Source of the DNA: Methylobacterium brachiatum
GTDB lineage: Bacteria; Pseudomonadota; Alphaproteobacteria; Rhizobiales; Beijerinckiaceae
Assembly: GCF_020523825.1 (NCBI RefSeq)
Contig: NZ_JAJALK010000006.1
Span: 124,001 to 188,000, forward strand
Length of the DNA: 64,000 nt
Direction: 5' to 3'
Shown here: in pieces, positions 10,368 through 17,562 of the stretch
How positions within the stretch are numbered: the stretch's first letter is position 1
Layout of the letters: the number at the start of each line of letters is the position of its first letter
Notes under the pieces: model-generated
The model's input: the letters and a program-made list of their open reading frames with translations, nothing else
Databases searched by the model: none
What the model was told of the DNA's origin: nothing
Made by a program: the position numbers and the translations under genes

Positions 10368-11258
10368 TCAGGCGCCGAGCCGGAAGGCCGGCTCCAGAAG
10401 GCCGCGGGCGCCGACATCGACTAGGAAGGTCCGCCCGTGCTCGGGATCGGCGGCGCGCGCGGCCGCATCCATGCCCTCGTAGGCGGAGGTAACCAGCAGC
10501 CGGTCGAGATCGCGGCCCGCGAAGGTCGGGCAGGTCGGCTGCCGCACCGGGACCGGCACGGTGCGGACCCGCTCGCCGTCGGGATTGTAGGCGTCGAGGC
10601 AGGCGGCACCGAACCGGGCGGTCCAGATCAGGCCCTCGGCGTCCACCGCGGCACCGTCGATGCCGCCCTCGCCGCCGCGATGGTCGAAATGGGTCGCGGG
10701 CGGGCCGCTCGGCAGGCCTGTCCTCGGATCGAGCGGGACGCGGCGCAGCACGCCCTCGTCGGTGTCGACGAAGTAGCCGGTGGCGCCGTCCGGGGAGAAG
10801 CTGATCCCGTTCGGGACGGTCAGGCCGCCGAACAGGCGCCGCACCCGGGTGCCGGCGACGTGGTAGATCGAGCCGCGCCCCTTGGCGGCGTCCCGGTCCA
10901 TGGTGCCGATCCAGAGGGCGCCGCTCGGATGGACGCGGCCGTCATTGGAGCGATTGCCCGTCAGCTCCTCCTCGAGCGGGCACAGCACCCGGATGTCGCC
11001 ATCGCGGATCGCCCGGACATAGAGGCCGTCCTCGGCCGCCAGCAGCTGGTGGAAGCCGTCGATCGCGGCCACGTCGCTGACCTGGAACGGCAGGACGTGG
11101 ATTAGCGCCTTGCGGGATCCGGCGACCGGCTTCTCGAACAGGCGGGCTTCCAGGATATCGACCCACCACGCCGTGTCCGTGCGCGGATCGTAGCTCGGTC
11201 CCTCACCGAGATGGCAGCGGACCTGGCTCAGAACACAGGCGTCGTACGAACAATCCAA
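10368..11258 (-). CDS. SMP-30/gluconolactonase family protein
   Basis: 296 residues of the six-bladed SMP-30/regucalcin beta-propeller family, which hydrolyses sugar lactones with a divalent metal. Family landmarks are all present: the early metal-ligand Glu in CHLGEGPSYD, TGNRSNDGRVHPSGALWIGT, LTVPNGISFSPD and GGIDGAAVDAEGLIW. The start appears to be TTG 11258 (TTG-Asp-Cys), because homologues begin near this point and the frame closes just upstream. There is no signal peptide. It is the first gene of a two-gene operon with the GH15 enzyme. A role in gluconolactone or aldonolactone hydrolysis is likely; the exact sugar is unknown. Confidence 0.88.
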   Translation of the reverse strand: MDCSYDACVLSQVRCHLGEGPSYDPRTDTAWWVDILEARLFEKPVAGSRKALIHVLPFQVSDVAAIDGFHQLLAAEDGLYVRAIRDGDIRVLCPLEEELTGNRSNDGRVHPSGALWIGTMDRDAAKGRGSIYHVAGTRVRRLFGGLTVPNGISFSPDGATGYFVDTDEGVLRRVPLDPRTGLPSGPPATHFDHRGGEGGIDGAAVDAEGLIWTARFGAACLDAYNPDGERVRTVPVPVRQPTCPTFAGRDLDRLLVTSAYEGMDAAARAADPEHGRTFLVDVGARGLLEPAFRLGA

Positions 11259-11310
11259 ATGACCAATCCCGTTGGTGCCGATCAGACGTCAGGGTGGCTC
11301 TGCGGCCGGT

Positions 11311-11571
11311 TCAGCAGGCGTCGCAGATGCTGCCGAGGACGGGATCGAGATCCTTCTGCCGCTTCGTCCGCTCGTGCGGATCGTGCAGCGGCGCCGCGGC
11401 GCGTCCCGGCGGGACCGTCTGCCCCACCGAGGACCGATAGGGCGCGTTCACCGTCGTCTCGGGACCGCCGCCCGTGCCCGTATAGGGGCCGGCCTGCGCC
11501 GCATTCAGGCACACCGGCGACGCGATCAGGCCGAGGATCAGTCCGGCTCGCTTCAGGGTCGTGCATGTCAT
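11311..11571 (-). CDS. Small secreted protein, 86 residues, C-terminal Cys
   Basis: ATG 11571 gives a clean signal peptide (MTCTTLKRAGLILGLIASPV..., cleavage near residue 27, AAQA-GPYT) with GAGGGGA nine bases upstream. The mature part, about 59 residues, is Gly/Pro/Thr-rich, then basic (HDPHERTKRQKDLDP), and ends ICDAC. I do not recognise a family. The next gene on this strand upstream encodes another 86-residue secreted protein that also ends in Cys, though the mature sequences do not look alike. The frame stays open 48 codons further upstream, but that extension is low-complexity and lacks a ribosome site. Confidence 0.6.
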   Translation of the reverse strand: MTCTTLKRAGLILGLIASPVCLNAAQAGPYTGTGGGPETTVNAPYRSSVGQTVPPGRAAAPLHDPHERTKRQKDLDPVLGSICDAC

Positions 11572-11655
11572 GGCGTGGCGTCCCCTCATGGCATGGGGTG
11601 TGATGTCCGGTTGTCGCGCGGCGCGGTGCCCCCGCTCCTGCAGGCCTCGACGTAA

Positions 11656-11679
11656 CCCCCCTCCCGCTCGGGAGGGGGG
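11656..11679. repeat. Perfect GC hairpin between two small secreted genes
   Basis: Ten-base arms CCCCCCTCCC (11656-11665) and GGGAGGGGGG (11670-11679) with a four-base loop GCTC. No T-run follows on either strand, so it is not a textbook terminator. It could still stop or stabilise the transcript of the gene at 11766-12026. Confidence 0.5.
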
Positions 11680-11765
11680 CCGGCGCTCGAAACGGCCGCG
11701 GACATGCGCCTGCAACCGGTCGGAACGCCTGCGCCGCCTGGGCAGCCGAGCGTTCGAGGGGGCGA

Positions 11766-12026
11766 TCAGCAGCGGTAGCCGCCGGCCGTCTGGCCGTACT
11801 GCTTCACGGGGCGGGTCTGCTGGTTGGCGTTGCCCTCGGCCGCCGAGCTCATCGGGCAGCCCTCGTAATTCGGGTTGTCGTGGACGCCGAGCCCGAGGGA
11901 ATGGGTCGCCTCGACATCGTAGGGTGCAAAGCCGGTCCAGCGGGCACCGTTGGCGGCCATGGCAGACGAGACCGGGGCAACGCCAAGGACAAGCGCGGTG
12001 ACGACAGCGGCGATACGGGTCTTCAT
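11766..12026 (-). CDS. Small secreted protein, 86 residues, C-terminal Cys
   Basis: ATG 12026 begins a good signal peptide (MKTRIAAVVTALVLGVAPVS..., cleavage near SAMA-ANGA, residue 24). The mature part, about 62 residues, has two cysteines (one in NYEGCPMSSAA, one as the last residue in GGYRC) and is otherwise polar. I do not recognise a family. The upstream ribosome site is weak. The frame extends 37 codons further, but that stretch has no signal-like feature and is probably not translated. It may be periplasmic or surface-exposed, and a disulfide within or between molecules is possible. Confidence 0.6.
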   Translation of the reverse strand: MKTRIAAVVTALVLGVAPVSSAMAANGARWTGFAPYDVEATHSLGLGVHDNPNYEGCPMSSAAEGNANQQTRPVKQYGQTAGGYRC

Positions 12027-12244
12027 GGTTATACTCACGCTCTTACAAGTACGGTCCGATCGTTCGGACCCGTTTCCTCTTGCTTGAGACGAAGATGGGA
12101 AGTCTTGTCCCGCCGTGACGTGCCGGCACGCACGCACCGGAGCGGATTAAAAGCCGGGCGCGGTCGCAGGCAGCCGCCAGCCCGCGCCCCGTCTTCGGGC
12201 GCAGGCTGCGTGTCGCGGGATCGATGGAGGGGGACGGCGCGGTC

Positions 12245-13054
12245 CTACAGGACCTTCGCGCGAACCGTGGTGACGACGATCTCGGCCAGGATGACCACCC
12301 CGAAGATCGCGGCCAGCACCACCGCCACCTGGTCCCAGTAGAGCAGGTTCAGGGCGGTATCGAGCGCGACGCCGATGCCGCCGGCCCCGACGAGACCCAG
12401 CACGGCGGATTCGCGGATGTTGATGTCCCAGCGGAACAGCGCGATCGACCAGAAGGCCGGCTTCACCTGCGGCCAGTAGCCGAGCAGCAGCGTCGCGCGC
12501 CGTCCGGCCCCGGCGGCCTGCAGCGCCTCGATGGATCCGCGGTTCGATTCCTCGAGCGCCTCGGCCAGGAGCTTGCCCGTGAAGCCGACCGAACGGAGCG
12601 CGATCGCCAGGGTGCCGGCGAGCGGCCCCGGGCCGAACACGGCCACGAACAGCAGCGCCCAGACCAGGGAATTCACCGACCGGGAGGTCACGAACACGAA
12701 CTTGGCGAACAGGTTCAGGGGCAGGCTGGGGGTGATGTTGCGGGCGGCGAGAAGCCCGATCGGCACCGCGATCGCGATGGCGATCAGCGTGCCGAGCGTG
12801 GCGATGTGCAGGGTCTCGACCAGGGCGCGCAGGGTCGGCCCGATATAGCCGGCATCCATCGGCCACATCCGGCCGAACAGGTCGGCCATCTGGTCGGGGG
12901 CGTCGTAGAGGAATTCCGGGATCACCTCGATCGTGCGCAGGCTCGCCACGAAGGCGGCCACGGCGAACAGCGTGAAGGCGAGGCGTGCCAGCCGCTTCCA
13001 GGGCGAGAAGCGCTGCCAGCGGCGCGGCGTGGCGAGGACGGCTCCGGCGCTCAC
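12245..13054 (-). CDS. phnE: Phosphonate/phosphate-type ABC transporter permease, second copy
   Basis: 269 residues, PhnE family inner-membrane permease with about six hydrophobic segments. It carries the EAA-type loop that contacts the ATPase (EALQAAGAGRRATLLLGYWP) and the C-terminal GLVGAGGIGVALD, typical of PhnE. Start GTG 13054 overlaps the stop of the preceding permease by four bases (GTGA). It is the last gene of the phnD-phnC-phnE-phnE operon; two PhnE-type permeases are common in alphaproteobacterial versions and probably form a heterodimer. It ends 218 bases short of the small secreted gene downstream. Confidence 0.9.
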   Translation of the reverse strand: MSAGAVLATPRRWQRFSPWKRLARLAFTLFAVAAFVASLRTIEVIPEFLYDAPDQMADLFGRMWPMDAGYIGPTLRALVETLHIATLGTLIAIAIAVPIGLLAARNITPSLPLNLFAKFVFVTSRSVNSLVWALLFVAVFGPGPLAGTLAIALRSVGFTGKLLAEALEESNRGSIEALQAAGAGRRATLLLGYWPQVKPAFWSIALFRWDINIRESAVLGLVGAGGIGVALDTALNLLYWDQVAVVLAAIFGVVILAEIVVTTVRAKVL

Positions 13055-13857
13055 TGGAACACCTTCCGGGCCCAGCCCGAGACGATCTCGGCCACCATGA
13101 TCAGCGCGACGATGACGATCAGGATCGCCAGCACCACGTCGTAGTCGAAGCGCTGGTAGGCGGTGAACAGGGTCGCCCCGATGCCGCCGCCGCCCACGAT
13201 CCCGACCATGGTCGAGTTCCGCAGGTTGGAATCGAGCTGGTAGGTGGCAAACCCGATGAAGCGCGGCAGTACCTGCGGCTGCACGCCCATGATCAGCGTC
13301 GACAGGAAGCCGGCGCCGGTCGCCCGCACCGCCTCGACCTGTTTCAGCGAGATCTCCTCGATCGCCTCGGCGAACAGCTTGGCGATGAAGCCCACCGAGG
13401 CGACGATCAGCGCCATCACGCCGGCCAGCGCCCCGAAGCCGATCGCCTTCACGAACAGGATCGCCACGATGATCGGGTGAAAGGACCGGCACAGGGCGAT
13501 CAGCGCCCGGGTCGGCCAGGTCACCCAGGCCGGCATCAGGTTGCGGGCGGCCAGGAAGCCGACCGGCAGGGCGATCACGATGCCGATCACCGTGGCGATC
13601 ACGGCGATCTGCACGCTCTCGACGATGCCGGACTGGATCAGCTCCCACCGGGAGAAGTTCGGCGGGAACATCCGGGCCAGGAACTGGCGGCCGTGGCTGA
13701 GCCCGGTGGCGAAGCGCTCGGGCGCGAAGCCGAGCTGGCTCGCGGCGTAGACCGCGTAGAGCGCGAGCAGCAGCCAGCCGGCCCGGGCGGTCCAGTTGGG
13801 GCGGAAGGCGATGCGGGCGGCCGCGCTCCGGTCGGCCGGCTGGGGGACGGCGCTCAT
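13051..13857 (-). CDS. phnE: Phosphonate/phosphate-type ABC transporter permease, first copy
   Basis: 268 residues, PhnE family. After one N-terminal membrane segment ([12 protein letters not shown]) come about five more. The ATPase-contact loop reads [20 protein letters not shown] and the C-terminal signature is [17 protein letters not shown] 13857 overlaps the phnC stop by four bases (ATGA), indicating translational coupling; an ATG nine bases upstream in the same frame is less likely. It pairs with the downstream phnE copy to form the membrane channel. The two permeases resemble each other but are clearly diverged. Confidence 0.91.
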   Translation of the reverse strand: MSAVPQPADRSAAARIAFRPNWTARAGWLLLALYAVYAASQLGFAPERFATGLSHGRQFLARMFPPNFSRWELIQSGIVESVQIAVIATVIGIVIALPVGFLAARNLMPAWVTWPTRALIALCRSFHPIIVAILFVKAIGFGALAGVMALIVASVGFIAKLFAEAIEEISLKQVEAVRATGAGFLSTLIMGVQPQVLPRFIGFATYQLDSNLRNSTMVGIVGGGGIGATLFTAYQRFDYDVVLAILIVIVALIMVAEIVSGWARKVFQ

Positions 13858-14675
13858 TCGAGCCAATTCTCGCCGCCGTAGATGCCGCGCAGGTCGCGCT
13901 CGCTCAGCCGGTCGGGCGGCCCGTCATAGACCACGTGCCCGCCCGACATGCCGACGATCCGCGTGGCGAAGCGCTGGGCCAGCGCCACGTTGTGAATGTT
14001 GACCACCACCGGCACCCCGCGCTCGGCCGCGAGCCGCGACAGGATCTCCATGATCTCCACCGAGCTCTTGGGGTCGAGGGACGAGGTCGGCTCGTCGGCC
14101 AGCACGATCTCGGGCTCCTGCATGATCGCCCGGGCGATGCCGACCCGCTGGCGCTGGCCGCCCGACAGGGCATCGGCCCGGCGCGTGGCGAAGCCCGACA
14201 GGCCGACCGCGTCGAGCAGGTCGAAGGCGCGCTGGATGTCGGCCTCGGGGAACCGGCGGAGCCAGGCCCGCCAGACCGGCACGTAGCCGAGCCGACCGCA
14301 GAGCAGGTTCTCCATCACGGAGAGCCGCTCGACCAGATTGTATTCCTGGAACACCATCCCGATCCGCCGCCGCGCCCGGCGTAAAGGCCGGCCGGAGAGC
14401 TTGGCGAGGTCCTCGCCGCGGAACAGGATCTCGCCGGCGCTGGGCTGGACCAGCCGGTTGATGCACCGGATCAGCGTGCTCTTGCCCGTGCCGGACGGCC
14501 CGATGATCGCGGTGAGGCCCGTGCCCGGCACCACGAGGTCGATGCCCCGCAGGACCGGCTGGCCGGCCCGGTATTCCTTGACGAGGCCGCGGATCACCAG
14601 GGCGCGCGGATCCTCCGCCCGTGCCTCGGTGCCGGGCACGCGCAGCGCGGCGGACGCGGTCACGGCGCGCGTCAC
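13854..14675 (-). CDS. phnC: Phosphonate/phosphate-type ABC transporter ATPase
   Basis: 273 residues. All ABC ATPase motifs are present: Walker [11 protein letters not shown]-loop in [19 protein letters not shown] (the PhnC-typical form), signature [14 protein letters not shown], Walker [13 protein letters not shown] and the switch histidine in [11 protein letters not shown]. It powers import through the two PhnE permeases at the cytoplasmic face. GTG 14675 overlaps the phnD stop by four bases. An N-terminal extension of about 25 residues precedes the domain, longer than usual for PhnC, which may mean the true start lies a little further in. Confidence 0.93.
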   Translation of the reverse strand: MTRAVTASAALRVPGTEARAEDPRALVIRGLVKEYRAGQPVLRGIDLVVPGTGLTAIIGPSGTGKSTLIRCINRLVQPSAGEILFRGEDLAKLSGRPLRRARRRIGMVFQEYNLVERLSVMENLLCGRLGYVPVWRAWLRRFPEADIQRAFDLLDAVGLSGFATRRADALSGGQRQRVGIARAIMQEPEIVLADEPTSSLDPKSSVEIMEILSRLAAERGVPVVVNIHNVALAQRFATRIVGMSGGHVVYDGPPDRLSERDLRGIYGGENWLE

Positions 14676-15694
14676 GGCTTGGCTTGGCCTTCGGCCTTCT
14701 TGCGCGCGGCCTCGGCCTCCCGGGCGGCCTCACGCTCGTAGGCGGCCTTGTTGTAGGGCGTGCCCGAATCCTCCGCGACCTTGCGCACGATCGCCCAGTC
14801 CTTGAGGTAGGTGATCGGCGCGAACCGGTCGTCGCCCTCGAAATCCTTCACCATGTCGGGCGGGAAGCGGAAGTCGTAGAAGCACTGCTTCAGCTTCTCG
14901 GCGAGCTCCGGCTTGAGATCGTGCGCGTAGGCGAAGCCCGAGCTCGGGAATTTCTCGCTCGTGTAGATGATCCGGTAGTCGTCGCCCTTGATCGTGCCGC
15001 GGGCGACCATGCGGTTGAACACGTCGGAGGCCACCGGGGCGGCGTCGTAATCGCCGGTGCCGACGCCGAGCGCCGACTTGTCGTGGCCGCCCGAGTAGAC
15101 GACCTTGTAATCCTCGCCGGGCTTCAGGCCCTGCTCGGGAAACAGCGCCTTCGGGGCCAGGTTTCCGGAATTCGACGACGGCGCGGTGTGGGCGACGCGC
15201 TTGCCCTTGAGGTCGGCCAGGGTCTTGTACGGGCTGCTCGCCTTCACGACGACGATCAGGTTGTAGCCCTCGGGCCCCTTCTCGGTGCCCTTGGCGGCGA
15301 ACGGCACCGCCCCGGCCATGTTCACGGCAAAGCCCAGCGGCCCGGTCGAGAAGCCCGCCACCGTGAGCCGCCCCGAACGCATCGCCTCGATCTCGGCGGA
15401 GTTCGACTGGACCGGATAATAGACGACGCGCTTGCCGGTGCAGTGCGCCAGATGCGCGGTGAACGGCTTGAACGCGTTCTCGTAGACGGCGGGATCTTCG
15501 ACCGGCGTGTAGGCGAACACGATGACGCTCGGGTCGCGGGTCTTGGCCGGGATGTCGGCGACGAGGTCCTGGTTCGCGTCGCAATAGGCGTCGTCGAGCT
15601 GGCCGCGATTGGCGCATTCGGCGGCCCGCGCAGGCGACAGGAGGCCGAATCCGCAGAGCAGCGCCAAGGCCGCGCCGTACCGAGCGAGTGTCAC
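14672..15694 (-). CDS. phnD: Phosphonate/phosphate-type periplasmic binding protein
   Basis: 340 residues. GTG 15694 is chosen: it gives a signal peptide ending [12 protein letters not shown] and has AGGGAGAG eight bases upstream. The mature protein has the PhnD pattern: [56 protein letters not shown], and [20 protein letters not shown]. It captures phosphonates, phosphite or related compounds in the periplasm and delivers them to PhnE-PhnC. It is the first gene of the operon. No C-P lyase or phosphonatase gene lies in the window, so the ligand is uncertain. The C-terminus ends in a charged Ala/Glu/Lys-rich helix. Confidence 0.92.
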   Translation of the reverse strand: MTLARYGAALALLCGFGLLSPARAAECANRGQLDDAYCDANQDLVADIPAKTRDPSVIVFAYTPVEDPAVYENAFKPFTAHLAHCTGKRVVYYPVQSNSAEIEAMRSGRLTVAGFSTGPLGFAVNMAGAVPFAAKGTEKGPEGYNLIVVVKASSPYKTLADLKGKRVAHTAPSSNSGNLAPKALFPEQGLKPGEDYKVVYSGGHDKSALGVGTGDYDAAPVASDVFNRMVARGTIKGDDYRIIYTSEKFPSSGFAYAHDLKPELAEKLKQCFYDFRFPPDMVKDFEGDDRFAPITYLKDWAIVRKVAEDSGTPYNKAAYEREAAREAEAARKKAEGQAKP

Positions 15695-16356
15695 GCGTCT
15701 CTCTCCCTGCGGTGCGGTGCCGTGCGGCCCGCACCGTCCCGTCGTCACCCGATTGCAGCGACGCTTCCCTTGCCCAACTTGTAGGTGGCGGGCTTCGGAT
15801 TACGCAAGGTGGGATATGCGTGGGGACTATAAGGAAGCCGGCTTATGATTCTGCCGGCGACGAAGTTCTGGGGCGGCCGGAGGGCTGCTTTCCCGATCCC
15901 GCGATGACGTCGGCACGTCAGGGTATGCAGGCCGCGACGCGCCTCCTCTCCCGTGCGGGCTACGATGTTCAGACATCGCTGCCGGACGAGAACCAGGGCC
16001 AAACTAAGCGCGCCTCCCTCCCCCCTCTGCGGGGGAGGGTGGGCCTCGCGTGAGCGAGGGTCGGGAGAGGGGAACCCGAGTTCAGGACAAGGCGTGACCG
16101 GCATGACGGGCAAAGCCCTGTCCTGCTACGTTGCTCCCCTCTCCCGACCCCCTTCGGGGGCCACCCTCCCCCGCAGAGGGGGGAGGGAAGGCGCGTGTCG
16201 GCCTCGGAGCGACGTCTCTTGCGGCCGAGAATCACCAGGACCGCGTTCCGTGAATCCGCTAGCCCGCTCGGGAGAGGGAACCCGCGCTTCGCCGGAAGAC
16301 GTGCGGCGCCACAGGCACCAAGCGACACACCCGCCGCCGCCGAAACCCCGCGCCCG
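15695..16356. other. 662-base intergenic region with a long inverted repeat
   Basis: This stretch holds the phnD 5' region and, from 16013 to 16188, a long inverted repeat (listed separately). A further similar fragment (CCCGCTCGGGAGAGGGAACC) starts at 16261. The 15750-15900 part is less GC-rich than its flanks and probably contains the phn promoter. I could not recognise a Pho box. Open frames through the repeat are low-complexity and are not accepted as genes. Confidence 0.6.
16013..16188. repeat. Long inverted repeat of two repeat-family copies
   Basis: A 28-base arm at 16013-16042 (core CCCCTCTGCGGGGGAGGGTGG) is matched in inverse orientation at 16161-16188. A second pair, TCGGGAGAGGGG (starting 16061) and CCCCTCTCCCGA (ending 16147), lies inside it. 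The arrangement is two copies of a purine/pyrimidine-skewed repeat placed head to head with about 58 bases between. Such G-rich intergenic repeats are common in Methylobacterium-type genomes. Confidence 0.8.
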
Positions 16357-16719
16357 TCAGGGCACCACGCGGCCGACGGCCGTCTGGGGCGGGCTGAACG
16401 AGACGATCGGGAGATCGCAGAAACAGCGCACGCCGAGCGGGCGCGGGCCCGGCAGCGGGCAGGCGAACGGCTTCGGCCCGGTCAGGCCCTGCTGCACGGC
16501 ATCGCAATTGTAGCCGACGGGCTGGCGCTCGCGGCGGCGCGGCACCGGGCGGTAGCCGCCCTCGTCCGGGTCGTCGTAGCCCGGGGGCGGACCGCCGTAG
16601 CCGCCGCCATACTGCGCAAACGCCGCCGAACCGGGAAGCGTGGCCGCGAGCACAAGAGCGGCGAGGGTCAGCCGGAACGGGGCCCGCAGCCCGGATCGGC
16701 CCTGTACGTGGAGGCGCAT
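16357..16719 (-). CDS. Secreted conserved hypothetical protein, Gly/Pro-rich
   Basis: 120 residues. ATG 16719 follows AGGATCAGGA and starts a signal peptide with its hydrophobic core at about 15-30 (cleavage near SAAFA-QYGG). The mature N-terminus is Gly/Tyr/Pro-rich (QYGGGYGGPPPGYDDPDEGG). Then comes a compact part with four cysteines (one in NCDAVQQG, one in FACPLPGP, two in VRCFCDLP) ending FSPPQTAVGRVVP. Two disulfides are possible in the periplasm. I recall similar hypothetical proteins in Methylobacteriaceae but no function. It is downstream of the phasin on the same strand, separated by a terminator-like hairpin, so it is probably transcribed separately. Confidence 0.7.
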   Translation of the reverse strand: MRLHVQGRSGLRAPFRLTLAALVLAATLPGSAAFAQYGGGYGGPPPGYDDPDEGGYRPVPRRRERQPVGYNCDAVQQGLTGPKPFACPLPGPRPLGVRCFCDLPIVSFSPPQTAVGRVVP

Positions 16720-16784
16720 TCCTGATCCTTTCGCGCGACGCGGGCTCGTCACCCGGCGCTTGCGACTTCGACGGCAATACCGGC

Positions 16785-16825
16785 GAAAACGAGACGGCCC
16801 GCCCCCGGAAACCGGAAGCGGGCCG
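16785..16825 (-). terminator. Rho-independent terminator of the phasin gene
   Basis: Eight-base arms CGGCCCGC (16795-16802) and GCGGGCCG (16818-16825), 15-base loop, followed on the minus strand by TCTCGTTTT. It lies 27 bases after the phasin stop codon. Confidence 0.65.
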
Positions 16826-16851
16826 CTGGTGTGGTCGGCTGTGCCGAGGCG

Positions 16852-17340
16852 TCAGTGCGTCGAGCGCTCGGCGGCGTCCTGGGCGTTCTGGGCCGTCTGC
16901 TTGGCGGCGTCCTGGCCCTGCTCCATGGCCTTGCGGGCCTCCTCGGCGCTCTGCTGCATGGCCGTCTTCGCGCGCTCGGCGCCCTGCTGCATCGCGCTCT
17001 GGGCGATGCCGCTGAACTCCTTCGCCTGGGCCTGGATGGCGGCGAACTGGCTGCGCACGAACTCGGCCTGGTGCTGCATGGCCTCCTGCATGTCGCGCGA
17101 GCGGACGAGCTTCTGGGCGAGGTCGAACGCGGCGTTCACGTTCTGCTCGGCATACTCGAATCCGCGGGAGGAGACGTCCTGCGCGTTGGTGCGGGCGACC
17201 TCGGCCGAACCCTGGACGGTGTCGGCGGTGCGGCGGGCGGCGCCGATGAAGCTGTCGAACGCCTTCCGGGCCTGCTCGACGCTCTTCTCGGCGAAGTCAC
17301 GCATCTCGGTCGGAACTTCGTAGTTCGGGGGGGTGCTCAT
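16852..17340 (-). CDS. Phasin family protein
   Basis: 162 residues, nearly all alpha-helical, rich in Ala, Gln and Glu, with no signal peptide or membrane segment. The phasin pattern is clear: EMRDFAEKSVEQARKAFDSF, SRGFEYAEQNVNAAFDLAQK, and MQHQAEFVRSQFAAIQAQAK. Phasins coat polyhydroxybutyrate granules in the cytoplasm and control their size and number. The C-terminal third (about 115-160) is a Gln/Ala-rich heptad-like helix. Start ATG 17340 has AGGAG seven bases upstream. A terminator-like hairpin follows. No PHB synthase or depolymerase lies nearby, as is usual for extra phasins in these genomes. Confidence 0.9.
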   Translation of the reverse strand: MSTPPNYEVPTEMRDFAEKSVEQARKAFDSFIGAARRTADTVQGSAEVARTNAQDVSSRGFEYAEQNVNAAFDLAQKLVRSRDMQEAMQHQAEFVRSQFAAIQAQAKEFSGIAQSAMQQGAERAKTAMQQSAEEARKAMEQGQDAAKQTAQNAQDAAERSTH

Positions 17341-17562
17341 CGTCGTCTCCTCTCATATTCGGCTGTTGATGGCGCCTTGTGCACTGCACAATATCTGATT
17401 CGCCGCCATATGCCACCCGCGCCGCCTTCATTAAGGTTGACATGACGTAAACGTGTGACGGTGGGCGCAAGAGTCCAGCGTCGCAACGCAGGTGGCTTTA
17501 CAATAGGGGTACGGTTGCGCGTGTTTCTCGGGCAAAGCGGGCCGGAGGACGAGGGATCGGGC

